A stretch of DNA of 64,000 bases from Aromatoleum evansii (GTDB taxonomy: Bacteria > Pseudomonadota > Gammaproteobacteria > Burkholderiales > Rhodocyclaceae). Numbering within the stretch: the stretch's first letter is position 1; each line of letters starts with the position of its first letter. The stretch is from NCBI RefSeq assembly GCF_012910805.1, contig NZ_WTVK01000002.1, forward strand, positions 62,001 through 126,000. Direction: 5' to 3'. Under the pieces are notes generated by a model, which was not told the DNA's origin, did not search any database, and was given only the letters and a program-made list of their open reading frames with translations. Made by a program: the position numbers and the translations under genes. Below are positions 20,955 to 33,857 of the stretch, in pieces.

Positions 20955-23558
20955 TCAGAGGCTGTACTGCCAGAACACGCCGAACACGTTGACGTTGTAG
21001 TCCTCCGGCGTCGCGCCCAGATAGAGCTTCTGCCCGATCAGGGGGCTGCCGTCGAGGCCGGTGTAGTGCCAGTCGGCGACGTTGCGCTTTTCCCAGCGAT
21101 GGAAGAAACGCAGCGCGCTGTGCTTGTCCAGCGGCCGCAGCACGCTGGTCTCGAGCACCTGCTGGCGATAGCGCATGTCGGCGAACTCGGTGCCGGCCAT
21201 CGCCGCGGACTGCGTCTCGTTGGTGCCGCTGCCGACCGTCGCCGCTTCCGCCGTGACATAGTCGTAGCTCTGCCGGCTCACCGACCACATGTAGCTGTAG
21301 CGGCTTTCGACGCGTGCCCAGCCGAAGTCGTATGTGAAACCGAGGCCCAGCGCGTGGTTGAGATCGCGCATGCCGGCCGTCCACGCGTTCTCCAGCGGGT
21401 ACATGGCGTCCACGCCTGCGTGCGAGCTCACCCGCGTGCCGGCGACCCCCTGGTTGATGTTGCCCTGCTTCTGCGTCGCCGCCTGCACCGAGTACCACGT
21501 GAAGAAGGAGCTGCCGGGCGCCGGGACGTAGGTCCACTCGAGGTTCAGCGAATCGAGGCGCTCCTCGCCGATGCGGCCGTAGTCCGAAGCACTGTAGTCG
21601 CTCAGCTTGTGCTGCATCGACAGCATCGCGTCCATGTCCTCGCGCAGCATGTAGTTCCAGCGCAGGTTGAGCACCTGCTGGCGACGGTCCGCGAGGTCGA
21701 ACTTGCGCAGCTCCGCCAGCGTGTGGATCGGCGTCGGGCCGGTGTAGTCGTCCCGCGAGCTGGTGTAGAACTGCTCGTAGATGTCGTAGCGGTATTCGCT
21801 GCCGCGGCGGTCGGCGTACTCGTAGGACGCGCGCACGGTCGAACGATCGAACGCACGCGTGTTGAACGCGAACTTGAGGCGGTCCTCCACCGTATCCTTG
21901 ACCTCGCGGTACGGCCGCTCGGTCTCCTCGCGCTCGAAAGTCGCGCCGAGCTGGCTCAGGCGCGTGAGCTGGTAGTCGGCGCCGAGGGTGCCGGTGAGCT
22001 TGGTATAGCTGGTCGGGATGCTGATGTAGTGGATGTTGTTGCTGCGCGCGGCGTTGTAGAAGCCGAAGTTCGCGCCGAACACGCCCGGCAGGCCGTAGTC
22101 GAGACCGGGATAGCCGATGATGCCGGTATTGGGGTCGATGGCGGCGTAGCGGGTGCGGTTGTCTTCGTCGTAGTAGCGCAACTTGGCGCGCACCGTCAGG
22201 TCCTGCAGCGGACTCAGGGACAGACCGAAGTCGGCTAGCCGGGTGTCGATGCGGGCGTCGGCGCGCTGGCGGCTCAGCACGCGCGTCGTGTCGTAGCCGT
22301 TGATCAGTGCCGCATAGCTCGCCGGCACGCCGAAGGCGTTCACGCCGTCGTTGATGGTCGGCGGCAACAGGCGCTCATCCTGGCTCATGCGTCCCGTCGA
22401 CAGCACGGCGGTGAATTGGCCCTGCATCGGCAGCATGCGGGCGTAGTCGACTTTGACGTTGTACGCGTCGTTGTCGGGATTCAGTGCGAAACGCCCCGTT
22501 TCCCAGGTGCTGGCGTTGGCATTGACGGCACCGAAATTGATGGAGAACGGGTTCTCCCAGGTCAGCGACGCGTTGTCGTTGCGGAACAGTGAGGCCGCGA
22601 CGGTCAGGTTCAGGCGATCCTTATCGCCGACGTAACGCAGCCCGCTCAGGAATTCATGCGTCGTGTAGTCGATCGGCTCGACGGTTTCGTTCACCGCCCC
22701 CAGCACGTTGAAGCCCACCGGGTTGCTCGCCGAGCGGCGGATGAAGTCGAAGATGAAGCCGCCGCCGAAAGGCCGCTCGCCCTCGCGCCGCTCGTTGGTA
22801 TAGCTGAAGAAGCCGTTGAGCCGTTCGCCCATCGGCGCGTCGACACGCAGCCCGACCTTCTTGCGGTCGATGTTCAGCGTGGTTTCGCCGGCGTTGGCGA
22901 CCGCCGCCTGCAACGCGGCGTAGCTCGCGGCATCGGCCTGCGTATGCGTGCCGGCGACGAGGCCGGCCGGCAGCGTGAGGCTTCCCGTCCCCACGCCGTT
23001 CCAGATCGGCCGCGCGTTGGTCGCGAACACATGCGGCGTCTGGCTGTAGAAGGCCGAGAACTTCACCCCGTTGTAGCGGCCCGCCTCGACGCGGAAGAAC
23101 TGATCGTCGCGCCCCGGCGCGCTGCCCTGCACGTCGACATACAAGGCGTTGTCGGGCCGCTCGGCGCTCAGCTCGAACCCGGTGAGGAGTGCGCCGTTGC
23201 GCCAGTCGGCATATTCGCGGAACCCCGCTGCACGCGTGTCGACGCGGCCGCCAAGGTAACCCGCCTCGATGCTGCCGGACCAGGTCCAGCCGCTGTCGGT
23301 GGCATTCACCGCCGGCGTCAGCATCGGGTAGAGGTAGAGCTGACCGCTCGGCGTGTGCGACGGCCCCTTGCCGCCCATCACCAGCGAGAATCCCTGCGGG
23401 TCGGTGCCGCGCACGGCGTCGCCGCCGCCCGGCAGCAGGACGTTGCCCAGAACGGTATCGACCCCGACCGCCGAATCCGCATAGGCGCGCCCACTCCCCA
23501 TCACTGCGAGCATCGCGACCAGGGGCAGAAGTGCAAATTTCGTTTGCCTGTTCTTCAT
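20955..23558 (-). CDS. MtrB/PioB-family outer-membrane beta-barrel
   Basis: The 867-residue protein starts with a signal peptide (cleavage after RAYA, about residue 27). It consists of repeated amphipathic strands with many aromatic and charged turns, ending in a phenylalanine/tyrosine-rich strand (NVNVFGVFWQYSL) typical of outer-membrane barrels. Length and composition match MtrB/PioB, the porin sheath that holds a decaheme cytochrome across the outer membrane. I see no cysteine in it, so the N-terminal CXXC found in some MtrB proteins is absent. It lies 18 bases downstream of the decaheme cytochrome gene, so the two likely form one operon. Confidence 0.88.
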   Translation of the reverse strand: MKNRQTKFALLPLVAMLAVMGSGRAYADSAVGVDTVLGNVLLPGGGDAVRGTDPQGFSLVMGGKGPSHTPSGQLYLYPMLTPAVNATDSGWTWSGSIEAGYLGGRVDTRAAGFREYADWRNGALLTGFELSAERPDNALYVDVQGSAPGRDDQFFRVEAGRYNGVKFSAFYSQTPHVFATNARPIWNGVGTGSLTLPAGLVAGTHTQADAASYAALQAAVANAGETTLNIDRKKVGLRVDAPMGERLNGFFSYTNERREGERPFGGGFIFDFIRRSASNPVGFNVLGAVNETVEPIDYTTHEFLSGLRYVGDKDRLNLTVAASLFRNDNASLTWENPFSINFGAVNANASTWETGRFALNPDNDAYNVKVDYARMLPMQGQFTAVLSTGRMSQDERLLPPTINDGVNAFGVPASYAALINGYDTTRVLSRQRADARIDTRLADFGLSLSPLQDLTVRAKLRYYDEDNRTRYAAIDPNTGIIGYPGLDYGLPGVFGANFGFYNAARSNNIHYISIPTSYTKLTGTLGADYQLTRLSQLGATFEREETERPYREVKDTVEDRLKFAFNTRAFDRSTVRASYEYADRRGSEYRYDIYEQFYTSSRDDYTGPTPIHTLAELRKFDLADRRQQVLNLRWNYMLREDMDAMLSMQHKLSDYSASDYGRIGEERLDSLNLEWTYVPAPGSSFFTWYSVQAATQKQGNINQGVAGTRVSSHAGVDAMYPLENAWTAGMRDLNHALGLGFTYDFGWARVESRYSYMWSVSRQSYDYVTAEAATVGSGTNETQSAAMAGTEFADMRYRQQVLETSVLRPLDKHSALRFFHRWEKRNVADWHYTGLDGSPLIGQKLYLGATPEDYNVNVFGVFWQYSL

Positions 23559-23576
23559 TGTTTTCTCCCGTTCCCG

Positions 23577-24593
23577 TCAGCGGTGCATGCGCACGCCGCT
23601 CGGATGGTTCGAACCGTGGATCTGCGCGTGGCAGGTGGAGCAGCTGCGTGCGATGACGCGTTCGTCGGGCACGGCGCCGCCCGCGGTGTTGGCTTGCGTC
23701 AGCAGGTTGTTCTGGTGGGTGGTGTGCGTGTGGCACTGCTGGCACAGGAAGGGACGCGGCGTGGTGAGCAGCTTTTCCTGGTTCGAGCCGTGCGGGGTGT
23801 GGCAGTTGGCGCAGCTCTCGCGCACCGGCGCGTGCTCCCACAGGAAGGGACCGCGCTTTTCCTGATGGCAGCTGTAGCAGAGCTGGTTCAAGGTGTCGGC
23901 CTTGAGCAGCGGCTTGGTCTGCGATCCGTGCGGGTTGTGGCAGTCCGCGCACGACATCTTCCCTTCCGGCAGCGGCATGTGCGAGCGCTTGCGGAATTCC
24001 ATGCGCTGCTGCTGATGGCAGCTGTAGCAGGTCTCGGAGATGCTGTTGGTCTTCTGCAGGCCGTCCGCGGAGAACTTCGCCATCGGGTTGTGGCAGTCGG
24101 TGCAGGCGAGCCCGTTGCTCTGGTGGGCGGAGGCGCGCCAGAAGATGCGCTGGTTGCCGTCGTGGCACTGCAGGCACACCGCGTTGATCTGCACCGGGCC
24201 GTTGTTGCCGGCGTCGCCCCGCTCGCCGCGGATCTCGCCCGGCTTCGACGCCTCGCGCGTGAAGCTGACGATCAGCGACTTGTCGGCGTAGTTCTCGTTC
24301 GCATGCCGCGAGCCCGGTCCGTGGCAGGCCTCGCAGCCCTTGCGTTCGAGATCGTTGCGCGGATTGAGCCGGAAGGCCTTGGCATGCGTCGTGTGCGAGT
24401 AGTTGTCGTTTTCGTTCTTGTGACAGGCGAGGCAACGCTCCTCGCCGATGTATTCGGCACCGGCTGCAAAACCGATCGCTCCGGTGTCCGCCGCCCCGGC
24501 GGTACCCGCCGCAAGCATCAGCGGCGCGATGCCAACCAGCACGCATGTCAGCGCCCGGGCAACCCCCGCCCGGACTCTCCCTCGAATGTTCAT
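23577..24593 (-). CDS. periplasmic decaheme c-type cytochrome (MtrA/PioA/DmsE-like)
   Basis: The 338-residue product has an N-terminal signal peptide (cleavage near GTAGA, residue about 34) and exactly ten CXXCH heme motifs: CLACH, CEACH, CLQCH, CTDCH, CYSCH, CADCH, CYSCH, CANCH, CQQCH, CSTCH. Size and spacing match the MtrA/DmsE family, which carries electrons between the periplasm and the outer surface through an MtrB-type barrel. The paired gene downstream encodes such a barrel. No MtrC-like surface cytochrome or inner-membrane quinol oxidase is adjacent, so the direction of electron flow is open. Confidence 0.92.
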   Translation of the reverse strand: MNIRGRVRAGVARALTCVLVGIAPLMLAAGTAGAADTGAIGFAAGAEYIGEERCLACHKNENDNYSHTTHAKAFRLNPRNDLERKGCEACHGPGSRHANENYADKSLIVSFTREASKPGEIRGERGDAGNNGPVQINAVCLQCHDGNQRIFWRASAHQSNGLACTDCHNPMAKFSADGLQKTNSISETCYSCHQQQRMEFRKRSHMPLPEGKMSCADCHNPHGSQTKPLLKADTLNQLCYSCHQEKRGPFLWEHAPVRESCANCHTPHGSNQEKLLTTPRPFLCQQCHTHTTHQNNLLTQANTAGGAVPDERVIARSCSTCHAQIHGSNHPSGVRMHR

Positions 24594-24945
24594 TGCCTTT
24601 CCCCTTTACATGGCGCCTTGGCGCAAGGCGCACCCGCATCTCATAACCATGAGCACGGCGCGGATTTTGTTTCAGCGCGGCGAGGGGAAAAACGCGGCGG
24701 CGCGGAGGGGTACCCCACGGATTCCGGGATCAAGGCGACGCCCGGATCGCTGACGCCCGTCGGAAACGAGGACGACCGGGAGACAACGCCTACCTCGGTT
24801 GCGCCGGGATATTCCCTCTTGACGCGGCAGTGCGCCGTGGATCAGTGGCTCCGGCACGGGCCGCGCGAAATGGCTGCTTGTCCGGTGAAGCCGGCAGCTT
24901 GCAGTAAAATGGCAGGCTTCCGACCCCAACGCAGGACTTCCCAGA
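24594..24945. other. divergent intergenic region between cytochrome and gpmI genes
   Basis: These 352 bases separate two divergent genes and must carry both promoters. A small inverted repeat (CGCCTTGGCGCAAGGCG) lies near 24615, in the cytochrome leader. No other element was recognised. Confidence 0.5.
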
Positions 24946-26589
<1,644 letters not shown>

Positions 26590-26689
26590 GGCGCGGCTCG
26601 TTGCGAGGAGGAACGGCCGTGCGACGTCCCTCCTCGCCTCCCCCCGCCTGCGGCAAAATGAGCGCTCGTGGATGTTTGTGGAGCCTGCG

Positions 26690-26953
26690 ATGGAAATGAA
26701 ACGCATCAGCGCGGGCAAGCTGCGCGCGATCGGATACGAGCCGCGCGAGCGGCGCCTGCGCGTCGAACTCGACAACGGACAGTTGATCGACTACACCGGG
26801 GTCGGCGAGGAAGTCTGGCGGCGGCTGTCGAACTCGGGCGCCGCGTGGAGCTACTACCGCGACAACATCGAAGAGGAATACACCGGCAAGGCCGTCTCTG
26901 CCGGGGACGGCGTCAAGCGCGCGAACCCGCTCGACGAGCTTTTCCGGAAATAG
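26690..26953 (+). CDS. KTSC-domain small protein
   Basis: The 87-residue product (MEMKRISAGKLRAIGYEP) has the KTSC fold pattern: RRLRVELDNGQLIDYTGVGE, then a short helix and SGAAWSYYRDNIEEEY. KTSC domains occur alone or fused to nucleic-acid enzymes and have no well-defined role. The start at 26690 is supported by GGAG eight bases upstream; an in-frame ATG at 26672 is an alternative. Confidence 0.78.
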   Translation: MEMKRISAGKLRAIGYEPRERRLRVELDNGQLIDYTGVGEEVWRRLSNSGAAWSYYRDNIEEEYTGKAVSAGDGVKRANPLDELFRK

Positions 26954-27009
26954 GGACTGCGCCCGGTCGCCCCCTGCCCAAGCGCGTACGCACCACTGGA
27001 TACTCGTTG

Positions 27010-27372
27010 ATGAGCACACCCAAGTCCCTCACTGCCTTCACCGTCGCGACCACGCCGCCGGCCTATGACCGTCCGCGGCCCGAGCGCCTCGTCGCCGGCA
27101 ATCCGCTGCGCACGACGTGGAACCACTACGAACACGCGGGCATGTCGGCCGGCACGTGGAGCTGCGAACCGGGCGCGTGGCGGATCGCCTTCGCGGACGG
27201 CAAGGATGAGTTCTTCCACGTGCTCGAAGGACGCATCCGCATCATCGACGATGCCGGCGTCGCGCGTGAATTCGGTCCCGGCGACGCGTGCGTGATCCCG
27301 GCCGGCTTCACCGGCCTGTTCGAGGTACTGGAACCGGTGCGCAAGCACTACGTGCTGATCGAGCGCGGCTGA
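27010..27372 (+). CDS. cupin-domain protein (DUF861/EutQ-like)
   Basis: The 120-residue product is a single small beta-barrel. SAGTWSCEPGAWRIAFADGKDEF leads into FHVLEGRIRIIDDAG and a FGPGDACVIPAGFTGLFEVL strand, the pattern of the Cupin_3 family. Only one histidine is seen in the first motif, so metal binding is uncertain. The substrate is unknown. It is read in the same direction as the neighbouring small genes. Confidence 0.82.
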   Translation: MSTPKSLTAFTVATTPPAYDRPRPERLVAGNPLRTTWNHYEHAGMSAGTWSCEPGAWRIAFADGKDEFFHVLEGRIRIIDDAGVAREFGPGDACVIPAGFTGLFEVLEPVRKHYVLIERG

Positions 27373-27541
27373 GGCCCGGCCGCAAGCTGCTGCCGACTGC
27401 CTGCGCCGCCTGCCGGTGGGCGCACGGGGCCGGTCAGGTCGCGAGCCGGGGACATCCGGATCCCCGGGAACGCAAAAGCGCCAGTCCGTGTCATCATAAA
27501 ATGAGTGGCCTTCAAACAATTACGCCGCAGGAGACAACTCG

Positions 27542-28213
27542 ATGACCCAGGCTTACCTTTCGCCCACCGCACTGATCGACAGCGACCACCCGGACGTCCT
27601 CGACTTCACGAGCACGCACTGTCGCGGCAAGGACGTGCGCGAGCGCGCGGTATCGCTGTACTACGCGGTGCGCGACGGCTTCCGCTACGACCCCTACCGC
27701 ATCGACCTGACGGAAACCGGCATGAAGGCGAGCAGCGTCCTCGCCACCGGGGCCGGCTGGTGCGTGCCGAAAGCCACGCTGCTGGCCGCCGCGTGCCGCG
27801 CCGCGGGCATTCCCGCGCGCCCCGGTTACGCCGACGTGCGCAACCACCTCAGCACCGAACGCATGCGCCAGACCTTCGGCTCGGACCTTTACCGCTGGCA
27901 CGGCTATACCGAGATCCTGATCGACGGCGACTGGTACAAGGCCACGCCGGCCTTCAACCTCGCCCTGTGCGAGCGCTTCGGCCTGCTGCCGCTCGAATTC
28001 GACGGCCGCAGCGACTCGATCTACCATGCGTTCGACCGCAGCGGAAACCAGCACATGGAGTACGTGCACCAGCGCGGCTATTATTCCGACGTACCACTGT
28101 CGCAGATCTCCGCCGATTTCCGCACGCATTATCCTGTGTGGCTGGAACAGGCCGAGCAGATGCGGGCGGCGGACTTCCTCGCGGACGTGGAAAGGGAAAA
28201 CCCGCCCGCCTAG
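27542..28213 (+). CDS. transglutaminase-like superfamily protein
   Basis: The 223-residue cytoplasmic protein has a transglutaminase core with the cysteine in GAGWCVPKATLLAAACRAAG and the histidine in YRWHGYTEILIDGDWYKAT. The usual third residue, Asp in a DPT motif, is replaced in KATPAFN. Such proteins may be peptidases or amidases; no substrate is indicated. An AGGAGA box lies about nine bases before the ATG at 27542. Confidence 0.8.
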   Translation: MTQAYLSPTALIDSDHPDVLDFTSTHCRGKDVRERAVSLYYAVRDGFRYDPYRIDLTETGMKASSVLATGAGWCVPKATLLAAACRAAGIPARPGYADVRNHLSTERMRQTFGSDLYRWHGYTEILIDGDWYKATPAFNLALCERFGLLPLEFDGRSDSIYHAFDRSGNQHMEYVHQRGYYSDVPLSQISADFRTHYPVWLEQAEQMRAADFLADVERENPPA

Positions 28214-28246
28214 CGCATCGCACTCGCAACTCGGGAGACATCAGCA

Positions 28247-28885
28247 ATGGAGCCGGATTTCTGGCATTCGAAGTGGGAACGCAACGAGATCGGCTTCCAC
28301 GGCAGCGACGCCAATCCCCTGCTCGTCGAACATTTCGGCGCCCTCGCACGCGGCCCGGGCAGCCGCATCTTCCTGCCCCTGTGCGGCAAGACGCTCGACA
28401 TCCACTGGCTGCTCGCGCAAGGGTATCGCGTCGTCGGCGCGGAGCTGAGCCCGCTCGCGATCGCGCAGCTCTTCACCGAACTGGGCGTCGAGCCCACGGT
28501 GACACGCGTTGGCGCGCTCGATCACTATGCCGCCCCGGATATCGACGTCTACGTCGGCGATTTCTTCGACCTGAAGCGCGAGACGCTCGGCCCGGTCGAT
28601 GCCGTCTACGACCGCGCCGCCCTCGTCGCCCTGCCGAATGCCATGCGCCACCGCTATGCCGCCCATCTGGCGGACATCACGCAGCGCGCGCCGCAGCTCC
28701 TCATCTGCTTCGAGTACGACCCGCGCAAGCACGAAGGCCCGCCGTTCTCGATCGACGCCGACGAAGTGCGCCTCCATTACGAAGGCCGCTACCACCTGAC
28801 CCGGCTCGCGCACCTCGACGTGGAGGGTGGCCTGAAGGGAAAGACCCCGGCGAAGGAAAGCGTGTGGCTACTGAAGGCGGCCTGA
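28247..28885 (+). CDS. tpm: thiopurine S-methyltransferase family protein
   Basis: The 212-residue methyltransferase matches bacterial TPMT in length and motifs: an N-terminal MEPDFWHSKWERNEIGFH, the SAM-binding region FLPLCGKTLDIHWLLAQGY followed by VVGAELSPLAI, and the DRAALVALP segment. Bacterial members methylate thiopurines and also selenium or tellurium oxyanions. A GGGAGA box precedes the ATG. Its stop overlaps the start of the lipocalin gene by one base (TGATG), implying one operon. Confidence 0.92.
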   Translation: MEPDFWHSKWERNEIGFHGSDANPLLVEHFGALARGPGSRIFLPLCGKTLDIHWLLAQGYRVVGAELSPLAIAQLFTELGVEPTVTRVGALDHYAAPDIDVYVGDFFDLKRETLGPVDAVYDRAALVALPNAMRHRYAAHLADITQRAPQLLICFEYDPRKHEGPPFSIDADEVRLHYEGRYHLTRLAHLDVEGGLKGKTPAKESVWLLKAA

Positions 28886-29460
28886 TGCGCCCGGCGATGC
28901 CCATGGCGTCCGCCCTCCCCGCCCTGCTTGCGGCGTTCGTGCTGGGCACGCATGTGCCGGCCGCCACGGCCGAGGCGCCCCAACCCGCGCTGACGAGCAT
29001 TGAGGCGCTGGATGTCCCGCGCTACATGGGCACGTGGTACGAAATCGCCAAGTATCCGAACCGCTTCCAGCGTCACTGCGCGGGCTTCACGCAAGCCGAG
29101 TATCGGCTGCAGGAGGACGGACGGGTGCGCGTCGCCAACCGCTGCAGGACGGCCGACGGTGCGCTCGACGAGGCGATCGGCACCGCCCGCCAGATCGGCG
29201 AGGCGGATTCGCCGCGGCTCAAGGTGCGCTTCGCCCCCGCGTGGTTGTCCTTCATTCCCGCGGTGTGGGGCGACTACTGGGTGATCGACCTCGACCCGGA
29301 CTACCGCCTCGCGGCGGTCAGCGAACCGCGACGCGAGTATCTGTGGATCCTGTCGCGCACGCCGGAGGTCGCGCCGGAAGCCCTGGAGGCGCTGCGCACC
29401 CGCCTCGCCGTGCGGGGCTTCGATCTGTCGCGGCTGGAGATGACGCGGCAGGCGGACTAA
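28885..29460 (+). CDS. bacterial lipocalin (Blc-like)
   Basis: The 191-residue product has a signal sequence (cleavage after ATAEA, about residue 31) and lipocalin motifs: GTWYEIAKYPNRFQ at the barrel mouth, VRVANRCRT, WGDYWVIDLDPDYRLAAVSE and YLWILSRTP. Blc proteins bind lipids or lysophospholipids at the envelope. There is no lipobox cysteine at the cleavage site, so unlike E. coli Blc it may be soluble in the periplasm. It is translationally coupled to tpm. Confidence 0.9.
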   Translation: MRPAMPMASALPALLAAFVLGTHVPAATAEAPQPALTSIEALDVPRYMGTWYEIAKYPNRFQRHCAGFTQAEYRLQEDGRVRVANRCRTADGALDEAIGTARQIGEADSPRLKVRFAPAWLSFIPAVWGDYWVIDLDPDYRLAAVSEPRREYLWILSRTPEVAPEALEALRTRLAVRGFDLSRLEMTRQAD

Positions 29461-29541
29461 GTTCGCATCGCGAGCGACATCGCGCGCGACATCCAGACCC
29501 TGCCGGGCTATGCTCCCAGCGTAATGACGCCGGAGCTTCGC

Positions 29542-30288
<747 letters not shown>

Positions 30289-30292
30289 CGCC

Positions 30293-32656
30293 ATGCGCGC
30301 CATCGACCGCAAGCTGTGGCGCGACCTGTGGCACATGCGCGGGCAGGCGGTCGCGATCGCGCTGGTGGTGATGTGTGGCGTCGGCACCTACGTGATGTTC
30401 CTGTCGACGCTCGGCGCGCTGCGCGCGACGCAGGACGACTACTACCGCGAGTACCGCTTCGCCGAGGTGTTCGCGACGCTGAAACGCGCGCCGGAATCCT
30501 TGCGCGCACGCATCGCCGCGATTCCGGGCGTGGAGCGCGTGGAGACACGCGTCGTCGAGGCGGTGCGGCTCGACATGCCGGACTTCGCGGAACCGGTGAG
30601 CGCGCGCATGGTGTCGCTCGCCGACGATGCGCCGCACGGGCTCAACGGCCTGCATCTGCGCGAGGGGCGCCTGCCGCTGCCGGGGCGCGCGGACGAGGTC
30701 GTCGTCAGCACGCCCTTCGCGAAGGCGCACACGCTGCATCCGGGCGACCGCTTCCACGCCATCCTCAACGGCCGGCGCCAGGCGCTGACGGTGGTCGGCA
30801 CGGCACTGTCGCCGGAGTTCGTGCAGCAGTTGCGGCCCGGCTCGGCCTTCCCCGATCCCAAGCGCTACGGCGTGATGTGGATGGGGCGCAAGGCGCTGGG
30901 GCAGGCCTACGACCTCGACGGCGCCTTCAACGACCTCGCGCTGAGCCTGCGTCCGGGCGCCGACGCGCAGGACGTGATCGACCGCGTCGATGCGCTGATC
31001 ACCCCCTTCGGCGGACTCGGCGCCTATGCGCGCAAGGATCAGCTCTCGCACCGCTTCCTCACGCAGGAGCTGGACCAGCTCGGCACGCTCGCCACCCTGT
31101 TCCCGACGATGTTCATGGGGGTGGCGGCCTTCCTGCTCAACGTCGTGATCAGCCGGCTGGTCACGATGCAGCGCGAGCAGATCGCGACGCTGAAGGCCTT
31201 CGGCTACGGCAACGGCGCGGTGACGGTGCATTACCTGAAGCTCGTGGCGGTGATCGCCGGCGCGGGCATCGCGGGCGGCATCCTGCTGGGGGTGTGGCTG
31301 GGGCACGCGCTGTCCGGGATCTACATGGAGTTCTATTACTTCCCCTGGCTGCGCTTCAGCCTGCAGCCGGCGACCATGCTGGAGGCCGCGGGGGCGAGCC
31401 TTGCCGCGGCGGGCGCGGGGACCATCGTCGCGGTGTGGCGCGCGGCGCGCCTGAGTCCCGCGCAGGCGATGCGCCCGGAGCCGCCGCCGCGCTACCGCGA
31501 GACGCTGGTCGAGCAGCTGGGCCTGAAGCGCTGGCTGTCGCAGCCGACGCGCATGATCCTGCGCCACATCTGGCGCAAGCCGCTGAAGTCGGCGCTGACG
31601 GTGCTGGGCATCGCGCTCGCATGCGGCATCATCCTGACGGGGCTGTTCCAGCGCGACACCGTGGGCTTCATGATGAACGTGCATTACGGCCTCGCGCAGC
31701 GCGAGGACCTGTCGGTCGCCTTCACCGACCCGACGGCCTACCGCGCGCGCTTCGATCTGGCGGGGCTGCACGGCGTCGAGCATGTCGAGGTGTTCCGCTC
31801 GGTGCCGGTGCGGCTGCGCCACGGGCACCTGGAGCATCGCACGACGATCCGCGGCATCGAGCCGGACGGCGAGCTCCAGCGTCTGCTCGACACCGAGTTG
31901 CGGCCCGTCGCGATGCCCTCGGAGGGGATCCTGATGACCGACCATCTCGGCAAGATGCTGGGCGTGCGCGTGGGCGACCGCATCGTCGTCGAAGTGCTGG
32001 AGGGCAACCGGCCGCTGCGCGAAGCGGTGGTCGCGGGCTTGGTGAAGGAGTATCTCGGCGTCGCGGCCTACATGGATCTGGCGGCGCTCAACCGCTTCAT
32101 GCACGAGGGGCCGACGATCTCGGGCGCGTGGCTGGCCGTCGACCACGCGCAGTTGCAGGGGCTGTACGCGCGACTGAAGGAGTTGCCGCGCGTCGCGGGG
32201 GTGGCCGAGCGCATCCAGGAGATCCGCAACTTCAACCGCCTGATGGACGAGACGATGCTGTTCTTCACCTACGTGTCGACGGTGTTCGCAGTGGTCATCG
32301 CCTTCGGCGTGATCTACAACAGCGCGCGCATCGCGCTGACCGAGCGCGGGCGCGAGCTCGCGAGCCTGCGCGTGCTGGGTTTCACGCGCGGCGAGATCGG
32401 CTACATCCTGCTCGGCGAACTGGGCATTCTGACGGCGGTGGCGATCCCGCTCGGCCTGAAACTGGGCGAGGCGATGTGCTACTACATCGCGCTGACGATG
32501 CAGACCGACCTGTTCCGCGTGCCGGTGGTGCTGGTGCCGCAGACCTACGCCTTCGCGGTTGCGGTCGTGATCGTTTCCGCGCTGCTGTCGGGCCTTGCGG
32601 TACGACGCCGCCTCGACCGGCTCGACCTCATCGCGGTATTGAAGACTCCGGAGTGA
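30293..32656 (+). CDS. FtsX-like ABC exporter permease with duplicated domain
   Basis: The 787-residue protein has an N-terminal membrane helix (residues about 19-40), a large extracytoplasmic part and two FtsX permease domains (about residues 270-400, and the C-terminal region with [19 protein letters not shown]). This is the ten-helix type that works with DevA/LolD ATPases. It starts four bases after the ATPase stop. Its role is inferred to be export of a lipid, lipoprotein or small hydrophobic molecule across the envelope together with the downstream adaptor. Confidence 0.88.
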   Translation: MRAIDRKLWRDLWHMRGQAVAIALVVMCGVGTYVMFLSTLGALRATQDDYYREYRFAEVFATLKRAPESLRARIAAIPGVERVETRVVEAVRLDMPDFAEPVSARMVSLADDAPHGLNGLHLREGRLPLPGRADEVVVSTPFAKAHTLHPGDRFHAILNGRRQALTVVGTALSPEFVQQLRPGSAFPDPKRYGVMWMGRKALGQAYDLDGAFNDLALSLRPGADAQDVIDRVDALITPFGGLGAYARKDQLSHRFLTQELDQLGTLATLFPTMFMGVAAFLLNVVISRLVTMQREQIATLKAFGYGNGAVTVHYLKLVAVIAGAGIAGGILLGVWLGHALSGIYMEFYYFPWLRFSLQPATMLEAAGASLAAAGAGTIVAVWRAARLSPAQAMRPEPPPRYRETLVEQLGLKRWLSQPTRMILRHIWRKPLKSALTVLGIALACGIILTGLFQRDTVGFMMNVHYGLAQREDLSVAFTDPTAYRARFDLAGLHGVEHVEVFRSVPVRLRHGHLEHRTTIRGIEPDGELQRLLDTELRPVAMPSEGILMTDHLGKMLGVRVGDRIVVEVLEGNRPLREAVVAGLVKEYLGVAAYMDLAALNRFMHEGPTISGAWLAVDHAQLQGLYARLKELPRVAGVAERIQEIRNFNRLMDETMLFFTYVSTVFAVVIAFGVIYNSARIALTERGRELASLRVLGFTRGEIGYILLGELGILTAVAIPLGLKLGEAMCYYIALTMQTDLFRVPVVLVPQTYAFAVAVVIVSALLSGLAVRRRLDRLDLIAVLKTPE

Positions 32657-32660
32657 CAAC

Positions 32661-33853
<1,193 letters not shown>

Positions 33854-33857
<4 letters not shown>

